DNA of 64,000 bases from contig NZ_CP009251.1 of NCBI RefSeq assembly GCF_001941345.1, positions 2,728,001 through 2,792,000 of the forward strand, given 5' to 3'. The translations under genes and the position numbers were made by a program. The notes under the pieces were generated by a model that did no database searches, was not told the origin of the DNA, and was given only the letters and a program-made list of their open reading frames with translations. Within the stretch, counting starts at the first letter, position 1, and each line of letters opens with the position of its first letter. Source of the DNA: Corynebacterium stationis. GTDB taxonomy: Bacteria; Actinomycetota; Actinomycetes; Mycobacteriales; Mycobacteriaceae. Shown piece by piece: positions 19,573-28,920 of this stretch.

Positions 19573-20928
19573 ATGACCACGACAACCAGCGTTTCGCGGC
19601 GCGAACGCCGCAAAGTGCTTGCGGCCACCACGATCGGCACAGCCATCGAGTGGTACGACTACTTCCTTTATGCAGCGGTCGCCGGCCTCGTATTTAACAA
19701 GGTCATGTTCGGCCCACTGGAAGGTGGCCTAGCCAGCATCATCGCCTTTCTGACGGTGGGAATTTCCTTCCTTTTCCGCCCCCTGGGTGCCTTTTTAGCC
19801 GGGCACTATGGCGACCGCCTGGGCCGCCGCTTCGTCCTGATGGTCACCCTCTTTGCCATGGGCGGGGCAACCACCCTCATCGGCCTGCTGCCCACCTATG
19901 ACACGCTGGGCTACTTTGCACCACTGCTGCTCATCCTGTTGCGCATCATTCAAGGTATTTCCGCTGGTGGTGAGTGGGGTTCCGCAGTCCTGCTCGCAGT
20001 TGAGCACGCACCCAAGGAAAAGCGCGGAATGTTCGGCGCCGGCCCCCAGATTGGTGTACCCATCGGCCTTTTGTTGTCATCGGCAGTTTTATCCATCATG
20101 AACTGGGTTGCGCCAGGTGATGCTTTCATGGAGTGGGGCTGGCGCGTACCCTTCCTGCTTTCCATTGCCCTGGTAGCCGTGGGCTACTTCGTACGCATGG
20201 GCGTTGATGAATCCCCAGTCTTTGAAGAGATGGCTGAACGCAAGGAAGTAGAAGCCGAAAACCCCGCAAAGCTGCTGTTCAAGCGCTTTACCCCACTGGT
20301 CATCGTCGCCGCTTTGGTCTTCGCCGGCAATGGCACAGTGGGATACATGACCACCGGTGGCTACATCCAGTCTTATGCCTCCAACCCAGATGGCCCCGTA
20401 GGTCTTGCCCGCGGTGATGTCCTCAACGCGGTTACACTCTCTGCATTTACCTGGATGCTCTTTACTCTGTTCGCGGGATTTATCTCCGACAAGATTGGCC
20501 GCCGCACGACCTACCTCATCGGTTTCGTGCTCCAAGCCATCGCCGCTGCAGCACTATTCCCACTGGTCAACACCGCCAACCTCGGCCTTTTGTACTTCGC
20601 ACTTATTGCACTGACGGTCGGTCTGGGACTTACCTATGGCCAGCAATCCGCAATGTACGCCGAACTATTCCCAGCATCGATTCGCGCCAGCGGCGTATCA
20701 ATCACCTACGCGCTGGGTTCTGTCCTGGGTGGCGCCTTCGCCCCCATGATCGCTGCGGCGCTCGTGGAAGCCACCGGCTCCACCACCGCGGTATCTATCT
20801 ACCTGGTCAGCGCCTGTGTCATCGGCTTTATCTGCGCATTCCTCTTGAAGGAACGCAAGGGCATTCCACTGTCCACTGACCATGAAGATGAGCAAGCCTC
20901 TAATCACTTCATCTTCAGCAAGAACTAA
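19573..20928 (+). CDS. MHS-family MFS transporter (aromatic acid/proton symporter)
   Basis: A 451-residue, 12-helix major facilitator of the metabolite:H+ symporter type. The signatures are GTAIEWYDYFLYA, RPLGAFLAGHYGDRLGRR (loop 2-3), RIIQGISAGGEWGSAVLLAVEHAPKE and the second-half repeat SDKIGRR. It is divergent from the hpa operon and followed by the ring hydroxylase, so uptake of a hydroxyphenylacetate or a related aromatic acid is likely (inference). ATG at 19573 follows GAAAGGG. Relatives also carry dicarboxylates, betaines or shikimate, so the substrate is open. Confidence 0.85.
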   Translation: MTTTTSVSRRERRKVLAATTIGTAIEWYDYFLYAAVAGLVFNKVMFGPLEGGLASIIAFLTVGISFLFRPLGAFLAGHYGDRLGRRFVLMVTLFAMGGATTLIGLLPTYDTLGYFAPLLLILLRIIQGISAGGEWGSAVLLAVEHAPKEKRGMFGAGPQIGVPIGLLLSSAVLSIMNWVAPGDAFMEWGWRVPFLLSIALVAVGYFVRMGVDESPVFEEMAERKEVEAENPAKLLFKRFTPLVIVAALVFAGNGTVGYMTTGGYIQSYASNPDGPVGLARGDVLNAVTLSAFTWMLFTLFAGFISDKIGRRTTYLIGFVLQAIAAAALFPLVNTANLGLLYFALIALTVGLGLTYGQQSAMYAELFPASIRASGVSITYALGSVLGGAFAPMIAAALVEATGSTTAVSIYLVSACVIGFICAFLLKERKGIPLSTDHEDEQASNHFIFSKN

Positions 20929-20977
20929 TCCCCATCACCGCAGGAATTAATTGTGATACGTTGCTCAATTTTGGAAT

Positions 20978-20989
20978 ATCATATATGAT
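20978..20989. promoter_or_regulatory. perfect 12-bp palindrome upstream of hydroxylase gene
   Basis: ATCATATATGAT is a perfect palindrome about 100 bp before the flavin hydroxylase start. A near copy lies in the hpaG/transporter divergent region. It is a candidate binding site for the GntR regulator encoded in the operon. Confidence 0.45.
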
Positions 20990-21091
20990 TCACCGATATA
21001 GGGTCTAAGTCACAATCGGCGTGGCATTGAGCCGCCTCACACGGCATACCCCGGTTATTGAATCACTCATATCGTGCACAAGGAGCGCCAC

Positions 21092-22945
21092 ATGCAGTTT
21101 CACCACAATGGCTACGTATCTGAAGATCCACGCGTCTTGCCCGCCCAGGGATACGGCGTGGACCGCGCAGAAGAACTTCCCGATGAAATGGATGTGCTCA
21201 TTGTGGGCTCCGGTCCCGCGGGCATGATTGCCGCGGCACAGCTGTCGATGTTCCCGAACGTCAACACTCGCTTGATTGAGCGTCGCCCGCATCGCCTGAA
21301 ACTCGGTCAAGCAGATGGCATCCAGTCCCGCTCCGTTGAAACTTTCCAAGCTTTTGGCTTCGCTACCGAAATCACCGATGAAGCTTATGAGATCACGGAG
21401 ATGTCCTTCTGGAACAAGGACCCGCAGAACCCGGACAACATTGTCCGCGGCGCGCGTCCACTGGATGATGAGTTTGGAATCTCCGAGTTTCCGCACTTGA
21501 TTGTGAACCAGGCACGCGTCCTGGATTACTTTGCCCGCTTTGCCAAGCAGGGCCCAGCTCGCATCACCCCGGATTACGGCTGGGCTTTCATTGGCCTCGA
21601 AGTCAGCGAAGAAGGGGAGTACCCAGTTGCTGTCACGGTAGAAGACACTGAAGGCAACCAGCGCGTCGTTCGTGCCAAGTACGTTGTGGGCTGCGACGGT
21701 GCGCACTCGGCGGTACGCAAGTCCATCGGCCGCAAGATGGCCGGGGATAAGGCCAATCACGCATGGGGTGTGGCGGATGTTGTGGTGGAAACTAACTTCC
21801 CCGATTGGCGCACCAAGGCTGCTATTCACTCGAAGTCTGGCTCGGCGCTGCACATTCCGCGTGAGGGTGGCTACCTTTCACGCATGTACATTGATTTGGG
21901 CGAGGTTCCGGCAGATGACAATGGTCAGATCCGCAAGACCACCATTGACACCATCGTGGGCAAGGCAAATGAGATTTATGCGCCGTACACCATTGATGTT
22001 AAGGAAGTGGCGTGGCATTCGGTCTACGAGGTTGGTCATCGTCTAGTGGATTCTTTCCACGATCACGATAAGAGACCGCGGGTGTTCCTCACCGGCGACG
22101 CTTGCCATACCCACTCCGCAAAGGCGGGTCAGGGAATGAATGTTTCCATGCAGGATGGCTTCAATATCGCGTGGAAGCTAGGGCATGTGCTTGATGGCCG
22201 CGCCCCGGAAGACTTGCTGTGCACGTACCACGGTGAGCGCCAGCCAGCAGCACAGAATCTGATCAATTTTGACCGCGAGTGGTCCACGCTGATGGCTACC
22301 CCTGTTGAGGAACTCGATGATCCGGAGGCCGTGGAGAAGTACTACGTGGCCGCGGAAGAATTTGCTGCTGGCATGCTCACTGAGTACGCATCGAATGCCA
22401 TCGTGGGTGATACGACGTATCAGGATCTGGCCACTGGTTTCCCGGTGGGCAAGCGGTTTAAGTCTTATGTTGCTAAGCGTCGCGCGGATGCACGCCTGCT
22501 ACATCTTGGTCATCAGCATTTCGCCGATGGCCGCTACCGCATCTATGTCTTCGCGGACCAGACGGCACCGACCGCCGATGATTCAAACTCGCCGGTGGTG
22601 CAGTGGGCTGATATTGTCAGCGAAGCTATTGCCAAGTACACCCCAGAGCGTGCCGATGAAAATGCTCTGGTTGATGTCAAGGTGATTTACCAGCAACATC
22701 ACCATACTTATGAGCATGCGGATGCCCCACGCATTTTCCGCCCCCTTAACGGTAGGTACAAGATCACTAACTGGGAGAACGTGTGGAATGCGGATAAGGA
22801 CCAGGACATCTTTGATGCCCGTGGAATCTCTCGTGATGGCGCTGTCGTTATTGTGCGCCCGGATCAGTACGTCGGTGCGGTCTTGCCTCTGGATAAGCCA
22901 GAGCTTGTCGATGCCTACTTTGCGAACAATCTCATTGCCCAGTAG
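21092..22945 (+). CDS. FAD-dependent aromatic ring hydroxylase (phenol 2-monooxygenase/MobA type)
   Basis: A 617-residue flavoprotein hydroxylase. The FAD-binding GxGxxG motif is at DVLIVGSGPAGMIAAAQ, the DG motif at YVVGCDGAHSAVRKSIG, and the second FAD motif at RVFLTGDACHTHSAKAGQGMN. The C-terminal third is the thioredoxin-like dimerisation domain of the phenol hydroxylase/3-hydroxybenzoate 4-hydroxylase group, ending in GAVVIVRPDQYVGAVLPL. ATG at 21092 follows AAGGAGCGCCAC. In a pathway whose ring-fission substrate is 3,4-dihydroxyphenylacetate and which shows no HpaBC, it may hydroxylate 3- or 4-hydroxyphenylacetate. A 3-hydroxybenzoate 4-hydroxylase role is the main alternative. Confidence 0.82.
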   Translation: MQFHHNGYVSEDPRVLPAQGYGVDRAEELPDEMDVLIVGSGPAGMIAAAQLSMFPNVNTRLIERRPHRLKLGQADGIQSRSVETFQAFGFATEITDEAYEITEMSFWNKDPQNPDNIVRGARPLDDEFGISEFPHLIVNQARVLDYFARFAKQGPARITPDYGWAFIGLEVSEEGEYPVAVTVEDTEGNQRVVRAKYVVGCDGAHSAVRKSIGRKMAGDKANHAWGVADVVVETNFPDWRTKAAIHSKSGSALHIPREGGYLSRMYIDLGEVPADDNGQIRKTTIDTIVGKANEIYAPYTIDVKEVAWHSVYEVGHRLVDSFHDHDKRPRVFLTGDACHTHSAKAGQGMNVSMQDGFNIAWKLGHVLDGRAPEDLLCTYHGERQPAAQNLINFDREWSTLMATPVEELDDPEAVEKYYVAAEEFAAGMLTEYASNAIVGDTTYQDLATGFPVGKRFKSYVAKRRADARLLHLGHQHFADGRYRIYVFADQTAPTADDSNSPVVQWADIVSEAIAKYTPERADENALVDVKVIYQQHHHTYEHADAPRIFRPLNGRYKITNWENVWNADKDQDIFDARGISRDGAVVIVRPDQYVGAVLPLDKPELVDAYFANNLIAQ

Positions 22946-22996
22946 ATCTCTTTTAAAAGTAATTCATCGGTAAAATCACTTTGGGGTTTGTTGAGT

Positions 22997-23025
22997 TTAA
23001 CAAGGCTAAAATCTCTGAGTAGACT
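22997..23025 (+). promoter_or_regulatory. promoter of the YhgE/Pip pair
   Basis: TTAACA (22997-23002), a 17-bp spacer and TAGACT (23020-23025) are followed after 7 bp by GTG at 23033. This spacing puts the transcript start on the start codon, i.e. a leaderless mRNA. Confidence 0.6.
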
Positions 23026-23032
23026 CGCCTGC

Positions 23033-25609
23033 GTGCGCCAAAGTTGGAAGATATTTACTCGTGACGTTAAACGCTTAGGACAAGTGCCCAAAGCGTGGAT
23101 CATTTTAATTGGCTTGCTCTTTGTTCCAGCGTTATATTCTTGGTTCAACATTGCTGCCTTCTGGGATCCTTATAGCAATACGCAAAACATTAAAGTTAGC
23201 GTAGTCAATGAGGATCTCGGAGGTGATTCTGAGACCATCGGTCACTTGGATGTCGGTAAGCAAATCACCGAACAGCTGGCTGAGAATGATCAATTAGGCT
23301 GGCAGCTACAGGATGCTGACACCGCAGAAGATCAGCTGCGGCGAGGGGAAACCTACGCCAGCATTATCATACCCAAGAACTTCACAGCGGATCTTCTGGC
23401 GATCACAGAAGGTACATTGACCCAGCCTACCTTGGAATACCGGGTCAATGAGAAATCCAGCGCCATCGCGCCGCAGATCACTGATACAGGTGCCACGGCC
23501 GTAGATCAGGCCATCACCGCTGCACTGAAACAAGAAATTGCCACTGCTGCAACGAAATCCATCAGCGATGAGGGAAAATCTTTAGAAGATGCCATCCTGG
23601 ATGCCCGCGACACCACGAATACATCATTCGGCGAAACCGCCGCGAATCTTCGATCCGCGCGCGGGGGATTGGATGATTTTAAAGCCCGTCTGAGCGAGGC
23701 CGAGGCTTCAATGACTGGAGCTAAGGACACCGTCGCGCAAGTCGACCAGGCTCTTATCGAAGGTCAAGATGCCCTCGCGCAGGTTCAAGATCTAGCAGAG
23801 TCAATCCAAACCGAAGTCACCAACTTCACCGACCAGACCACCTCGGCTTTCGTCGATGGTACCACCGCCGTCGCGGAAGGCACCGCCAACGCGAATGCTT
23901 CCATCGCCGATATCAATGCCACCTTGCAGCAAACCAGCGGGCGCTTAGATACTGCAGGCCAGCAAACTAACGATGCCATTCAGGCTGGTAAATCTGCCAT
24001 CGAACAAGTCCAAGGCTTACTCAATGACAGCGCGCTAAGCCCCGAACTGGCAGCACCTTTAGAAGACACGCTGCAACGCTTGGAAGCCGGCAATGCCGCC
24101 AGCGAGCGCCTGCTGGGTGATGTCACTAGCTTGAATTCCGAGACTGCCGATACCGCCAATGCTATTTCTCAGGCCGCTGGTGCCATCGATTCAGCCGCGC
24201 AAGATACCAGCGCGGCTACACAAGCACTACGCGACGCCGTCGGCGATGGAATCCCGTCTTTAAATAGAACTTTGAGCAATCTCAGCACCGTCGCAGGTTC
24301 ATTCGCTGGGTCTTTAGAAGGTCAACGAGCCACCCTCGGCGAGGCCAATAACCTCATCGATGGGGTGGTGTCACAGTTGGAATCCACCCGCAGCGCACTG
24401 GACGATTTTGATATCACCTTAGCTGGGTTAGAGGACGGCGTACGCGATGTCCGCAGCGATATCCTTGCGTTGACGGCAAGCTCCAATTCCGAAAAGCTCC
24501 AGACCATCACTGGCCTTAATTCCGATGAAATTGGCTCATTCTTTGCCGACCCAGTCACGATTAATAGCGAACCGGTCTATGAGGTCAACTCCTATGGTTC
24601 TGCTATGGCCGGGCTATTTACCAATCTTTCGCTATGGATTGGCGCCTTCATGCTCATCGTGGTCTTCCGCGTCGAAGTTGACACCGAAGGCTTCAAGCGC
24701 GTCACCGTTCCACAAGCCTATGTGGGACGATTCATCCTAATGGCGATTATGGTCGCGTTACAGGCCATTATCGTTGCCGCAGGTAACCTGATCATCGGTG
24801 TGCAAACCGTCAATGCCTTGGCTTTCATCGGCACCGCCGTCCTAGTGGGCTTGGCATATCTAAGCATCATCTATGCCTTAGCCTCCACTCTCGGGCTGGT
24901 GGGTAAGTTCATCGCCGTCTTGCTGGTCATCATGCAGATCCCCGGCGCATCAGGCCTTTATCCCATTGAGCTTCTGCCCGGATTCTTCAAGGCTATTTAT
25001 CCTTTCCTCCCGTTTTCCTATGGCATTGACGCCTTGCGCGAAACCATTGGCGGTTTCTACGGTACGCATTACCTGCAGTTCATGGGGATGCTCGCGCTCA
25101 TGGGAGGCGTCGCCTTTTTCATCGGCATCATTCTGCGTAAAAACCTCGGGCATTTCAGCACAGTTTTTAATCATGAGATGGCGGAAAGCGAGCTCATCGA
25201 GTTCGAAAACGTTCAAGTTGTCGGCGATGGCTACCGCTTGGCCGACATCGTTCGCGCGTTGGAAGATCGCGAAGGATTTGCCGAAAGCATCAAGAACGAA
25301 GCTGAAAGGTACACCCGTCGCATTCATGTCACCGCCGGCATTGGCGTGGTCGGAATCATCGCACTCACCATTGCCGCTTGGGCGCTTCCCGATGCTAAGG
25401 CCCTTCTTTTGGGCTTGTGGACCGCCTGGACACTCTTGCTCATGGGCCTGGTGATTGCTTTCGATTACATCCGTAAGTCGTTGAAACAATCCGAGGAAAT
25501 TATTCAGATGGATGACCAAACTCTGCACAAGTCTGTTTCTGCCCAGGCCAGCGGACTTCACGCCATCGCGGCATCACCAGCTTCAGAGACTACGGAAGGG
25601 GAGAAATAA
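23033..25609 (+). CDS. YhgE/Pip family membrane protein 1
   Basis: About 858 residues. A first membrane helix near the N-terminus (WIILIGLLFVPALYSWFNIAAF) is followed by a YhgE/Pip extracellular domain containing VSVVNEDLGG, then about 350 residues of Ala/Thr/Asp-rich coiled coil. The C-terminal half holds an ABC-2-like set of about six helices (LFTNLSLWIGAFMLIVVF and onward). The family includes the Lactococcus phage infection protein; its physiological function is not settled, with export or envelope roles proposed. The frame is open from TTG at 22988, but the promoter geometry favours GTG at 23033. The stop overlaps the next start by 1 bp (TAATG), so the two are an operon. Confidence 0.8.
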   Translation: MRQSWKIFTRDVKRLGQVPKAWIILIGLLFVPALYSWFNIAAFWDPYSNTQNIKVSVVNEDLGGDSETIGHLDVGKQITEQLAENDQLGWQLQDADTAEDQLRRGETYASIIIPKNFTADLLAITEGTLTQPTLEYRVNEKSSAIAPQITDTGATAVDQAITAALKQEIATAATKSISDEGKSLEDAILDARDTTNTSFGETAANLRSARGGLDDFKARLSEAEASMTGAKDTVAQVDQALIEGQDALAQVQDLAESIQTEVTNFTDQTTSAFVDGTTAVAEGTANANASIADINATLQQTSGRLDTAGQQTNDAIQAGKSAIEQVQGLLNDSALSPELAAPLEDTLQRLEAGNAASERLLGDVTSLNSETADTANAISQAAGAIDSAAQDTSAATQALRDAVGDGIPSLNRTLSNLSTVAGSFAGSLEGQRATLGEANNLIDGVVSQLESTRSALDDFDITLAGLEDGVRDVRSDILALTASSNSEKLQTITGLNSDEIGSFFADPVTINSEPVYEVNSYGSAMAGLFTNLSLWIGAFMLIVVFRVEVDTEGFKRVTVPQAYVGRFILMAIMVALQAIIVAAGNLIIGVQTVNALAFIGTAVLVGLAYLSIIYALASTLGLVGKFIAVLLVIMQIPGASGLYPIELLPGFFKAIYPFLPFSYGIDALRETIGGFYGTHYLQFMGMLALMGGVAFFIGIILRKNLGHFSTVFNHEMAESELIEFENVQVVGDGYRLADIVRALEDREGFAESIKNEAERYTRRIHVTAGIGVVGIIALTIAAWALPDAKALLLGLWTAWTLLLMGLVIAFDYIRKSLKQSEEIIQMDDQTLHKSVSAQASGLHAIAASPASETTEGEK

Positions 25610-27774
25610 TGCGGGATGCCCTGTCTGTTGTTAAAAATGACTTCTCCAAAGTCCGCCGCAGTGTCATGGCGACATGCCTGTTGCTCTTTCTTATCATCAT
25701 TCCCCTGCTTTTTACGTGGTTTAACGTATTGGCTGCCTGGGATCCTTTCGGTAATACCAAAGACCTGAAGATTGCCGTCGCCAGTGAAGATGATGGCTAC
25801 ACCAGTGATTTCTTCCCCATCGAGGTCAATGCGGGAGACCAGGTCTTGTCGCAACTACGCGCGAATGAACAAATGGACTGGGTCATCACGAACCCCTCTG
25901 ATGCCATTGAAGGAACCAAATCAGGGGAATACTACGCGTCAATTATCTTGCCCTCCACTTTCAGCGATGACATGCTGACCTTTTACGCCGATGGTTCTCA
26001 GCCTGCCCAAATCGCGTTGCACACCAACGAGAAAAAGAATGCGCTAGCACCAACCATTGCTAATAAAGGCGCCGAGGGTATATCGGCTAATATTTCGGAG
26101 ACTTTTACCCGCACCATTGGTGATGTCTCATTGGGATTGGTGACTTCCTTGTCTGATTTCTTAGACCAAGGTGACACTCAAGATGCACTCAGCCGTATTG
26201 AGGCACGTGCCGAAAATCTACAGTCTCAGCTACGCAATGGCGCGCGAACCGCGCGAACAATGGGCGATTTAACGGAATCCGCTATCCCCCTGCTCGAAAG
26301 CGCTCAGCGTATTATTGATACCCCGAGGCCATCACTGCCTGACACCACTCGCGATGGCATCACGGATATATCTGCTTCTTCCGACGCCCTAGACGGTGCT
26401 TTATCTGCCACCCGCGAAAGCTATGCCATTGTCGGCGACCGCATCGATGCACTCTACGAAACAGCCAACATTTCTCGAGAAACTCGTTCCGAAACGCTCA
26501 ATACTTTGGCGAACAATGTCCAACTCAATATCAATGCTTACGAGGGTCTCAAGGACACCGTAAATACCCGAATTCGCCCGCTAGCTCCGGCCGAAGCCGC
26601 GACCCTCACCGGTCAATTAGATGAGGCTATAGCTGCCCAAGAAAGCGTGCGTGATCGTCTGCGCGCTGCGTCGGATTCAGATAGCCCAGAACGTCCTGAT
26701 TTCTCGTCGTTAGACCGGGCATCCAGCGCCATTGAGGATGTGCGAAACTCTGGCATTCGTGACCAAGTCAGTCAGCTGGCACAGACCCTGCGCGGCATCG
26801 GCGACACCATCGAATTGCCCGAAGGCGATATTCAGCTCAACACCGATTCCTTAGCAGGAGCGAGTGCAGCGCTTGACGATGTCGGTGCCACCCTAGACCA
26901 AAACGCGGATAGGCTCGACGACTTACTCGACCGGATAAACACCGCCAGCAGGACCGGCGATCTATCGGAGATCGCTGCAATTGTTGGCGATGATCCAGAA
27001 GCCTTTGCCCAAGCGCTTGCCGCCCCCGTGGAAGTAGAACGCCAAGCTATTTACCCTGTTGCTAGTTTTGGCGTAGGGATGGCTCCGCTGTACACCACTC
27101 TTGCGCTATGGGTTGGGGCACTCCTCGCTGCGGTCGCATTGCGCACCGATGTCGCAGCTAAGCTCACCAAGCATCGCCCAAACCGCTTCGACGAGGAAGT
27201 AGACCTTGAAAACGAGACCGAAGACGACACGGCAGAGATTCCGTCCGAGGCACCAGAAGAACCTGAGGAGATCGGGCCATTCGCAAAGTACTTTGGGCGC
27301 TATGGCACCTTCGCGCTCGTTGGCCTTGCACAATCTACATTGTTAACCCTTGGCCTTATCTTCTTCGTTAAGCTCGAGCCAGCGCATCCTTTCCTGCTAG
27401 TACTGGCCGGCTGGGTCTCATCATGTATTTTCATGCTGTTGGTCTACGCATTAACAGTGGCTCTGAGTAATGCCGGTAAAGCATTGGCTGTATTCCTACT
27501 CGTCATACAAATCTCTAGCGCCGGTGGCTCCTACCCACTGCAACTTTTGCCGCACTGGTTCCAAAGCGTCAGCCCTTGGCTTCCGGCAACTTATTCCATC
27601 CGTGCATTCAGGTCGGCGCTCGCTGGCAGTTACGGTGCTGACTACTGGATTGCGCTAGCTATGCTGTTGCTCTTTGTCATCCCCGCTTTAATTCTCGGCG
27701 TGGTATTGCGCAAACCTTTGGCTAACTACACCTCGGGATTAAATAAAGCTCTGGCGAAGACCAAGATGATGTAG
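25609..27774 (+). CDS. YhgE/Pip family membrane protein 2
   Basis: A 721-residue paralogue of the preceding protein with the same architecture. An N-terminal helix (TCLLLFLIIIPLLFTWFNVLAAWDP) is followed by the extracellular domain (KIAVASEDDG) and a long coiled coil rich in Ala, Asp and Arg. An acidic cytoplasmic loop (EDDTAEIPSEAPEEPEE) precedes five C-terminal helices. Tandem YhgE pairs of unequal length are common in actinobacteria and may form a heteromer (inference). Its ATG overlaps the upstream stop codon. The PfpI-like gene 49 bp downstream has its own strong ribosome site. Confidence 0.8.
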   Translation: MRDALSVVKNDFSKVRRSVMATCLLLFLIIIPLLFTWFNVLAAWDPFGNTKDLKIAVASEDDGYTSDFFPIEVNAGDQVLSQLRANEQMDWVITNPSDAIEGTKSGEYYASIILPSTFSDDMLTFYADGSQPAQIALHTNEKKNALAPTIANKGAEGISANISETFTRTIGDVSLGLVTSLSDFLDQGDTQDALSRIEARAENLQSQLRNGARTARTMGDLTESAIPLLESAQRIIDTPRPSLPDTTRDGITDISASSDALDGALSATRESYAIVGDRIDALYETANISRETRSETLNTLANNVQLNINAYEGLKDTVNTRIRPLAPAEAATLTGQLDEAIAAQESVRDRLRAASDSDSPERPDFSSLDRASSAIEDVRNSGIRDQVSQLAQTLRGIGDTIELPEGDIQLNTDSLAGASAALDDVGATLDQNADRLDDLLDRINTASRTGDLSEIAAIVGDDPEAFAQALAAPVEVERQAIYPVASFGVGMAPLYTTLALWVGALLAAVALRTDVAAKLTKHRPNRFDEEVDLENETEDDTAEIPSEAPEEPEEIGPFAKYFGRYGTFALVGLAQSTLLTLGLIFFVKLEPAHPFLLVLAGWVSSCIFMLLVYALTVALSNAGKALAVFLLVIQISSAGGSYPLQLLPHWFQSVSPWLPATYSIRAFRSALAGSYGADYWIALAMLLLFVIPALILGVVLRKPLANYTSGLNKALAKTKMM

Positions 27775-27823
27775 TTAGGATGGGAACTGTCCGCACATCG
27801 TCTCTCCTCAAGGAGGAATAGCA

Positions 27824-28357
27824 ATGGCACAACTAAGCAATCGAAAAGTAGCAGTTATCGCAACCCACGGTTTCGAGGATTCGGAACTTACTAGCCCAGT
27901 GGATGCAGTCAAAGAAGCCGGTGCAACAGTTACCATCATCTCTACTGAGGACCAGCCAATCACCGGCAAAAATGGCACAGAAGTACAGGTAGATCTGACA
28001 TCGAACCAAGCCAAGGCAGAGGATTTCGACGCCTTGCTTCTTCCGGGCGGCACCGGCAACGCCGATCAGATTCGCATGGATGAGCACGCAGTGAAGTTCG
28101 TCGAAGACATTTTTACCTCTGGGAAACCAACTGGCGTTATTTGTCATGGCGGCTGGATTCTTGCTGATGCCGATGTGCTCAAGGGTCGTACCCTAACGTC
28201 TTTCCCCAGCCTCCAGACTGACCTGCGCAACGCGGGTGCTACCTGGGTGGATGAGGAAGTACACACCGATAACGGGCTAGTCTCCTCCCGCACTCCAGAT
28301 GATCTTCCAGCATTCAATGCGAAGATCATCGAGGAATTCGCAGAAGGCGAGCACTAG
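27824..28357 (+). CDS. PfpI/DJ-1 family protein
   Basis: A 177-residue type 1 glutamine-amidotransferase-like protein of the PfpI/YhbO group. The nucleophile elbow ICHGGW places C107 and H108 as catalytic residues. The LLLPGGTGNADQIR loop and HGFEDSEL (conserved Glu 19) are also present. Relatives act as stress-related protein/DNA deglycases or peptidases; which activity applies is not decided by sequence. AAGGAGGAAT precedes the ATG. The gene converges on the FMN reductase gene with a 4-bp overlap of stop codons. Confidence 0.88.
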   Translation: MAQLSNRKVAVIATHGFEDSELTSPVDAVKEAGATVTIISTEDQPITGKNGTEVQVDLTSNQAKAEDFDALLLPGGTGNADQIRMDEHAVKFVEDIFTSGKPTGVICHGGWILADADVLKGRTLTSFPSLQTDLRNAGATWVDEEVHTDNGLVSSRTPDDLPAFNAKIIEEFAEGEH

Positions 28358-28920
28358 AAGCCATAAGCGGCGTCTTTTTCATCCCGGATCTTTTGATAGG
28401 TCTGGGTCAACACCACGGTGTCTTCTACTAAACGATCTAATCGTTGGAGGACATCGTGGTTTACTATTTCACCACGCAGCAGATCGGCGCTTTCAACAAA
28501 GACATAAGGTTGCACGACTTGGCCCTTCATATAGGTGACAATCGGCTGTAGCTGCTGCGCTAAAACGAGGTAATGCTTGGACGAACCGGCCGTGGCAAAC
28601 ATCCCGACGACCTTGTCACGAAAAGCATTGGTAGGAAGGATGTCGAAGACATTCTTCAGCGCTGCTGGGATCGAGGCTTGGAAGATTGGCGTGCCGATGA
28701 CTAGCGCATCAGCCTGCATAATCTTCTGCGCGATTTCTCCTGTATCACCGGTGTATTCGGTGTAGTTTCGGCCATCAGAGAAGACCATGTCGACCTCGGC
28801 CAAATCGATGATTTCGACATCGATATCAGAGTCGTACACCGCAAAAGCCTGCTTTAAATACTCCGCCACCGTTTTGGTTTTGGTTCCGACATTAGAGCCC
28901 GAAATTAGTACAACGCGCAT
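28354..28920 (-). CDS. NADPH-dependent FMN reductase (CE1759-like)
   Basis: A 188-residue flavodoxin-fold reductase. VVLISGSNVGTKTKTVAEYL is the FMN phosphate-binding loop, and ALVIGTPIFQASIPAALKNVFD is the family signature. It matches the LLM-partnered CE1759 family named from C. efficiens. It starts directly at the stop of the luciferase-like monooxygenase (1-bp overlap) and presumably supplies it with reduced FMN. The substrate of the pair is unknown. Confidence 0.88.
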   Translation of the reverse strand: MRVVLISGSNVGTKTKTVAEYLKQAFAVYDSDIDVEIIDLAEVDMVFSDGRNYTEYTGDTGEIAQKIMQADALVIGTPIFQASIPAALKNVFDILPTNAFRDKVVGMFATAGSSKHYLVLAQQLQPIVTYMKGQVVQPYVFVESADLLRGEIVNHDVLQRLDRLVEDTVVLTQTYQKIRDEKDAAYGF

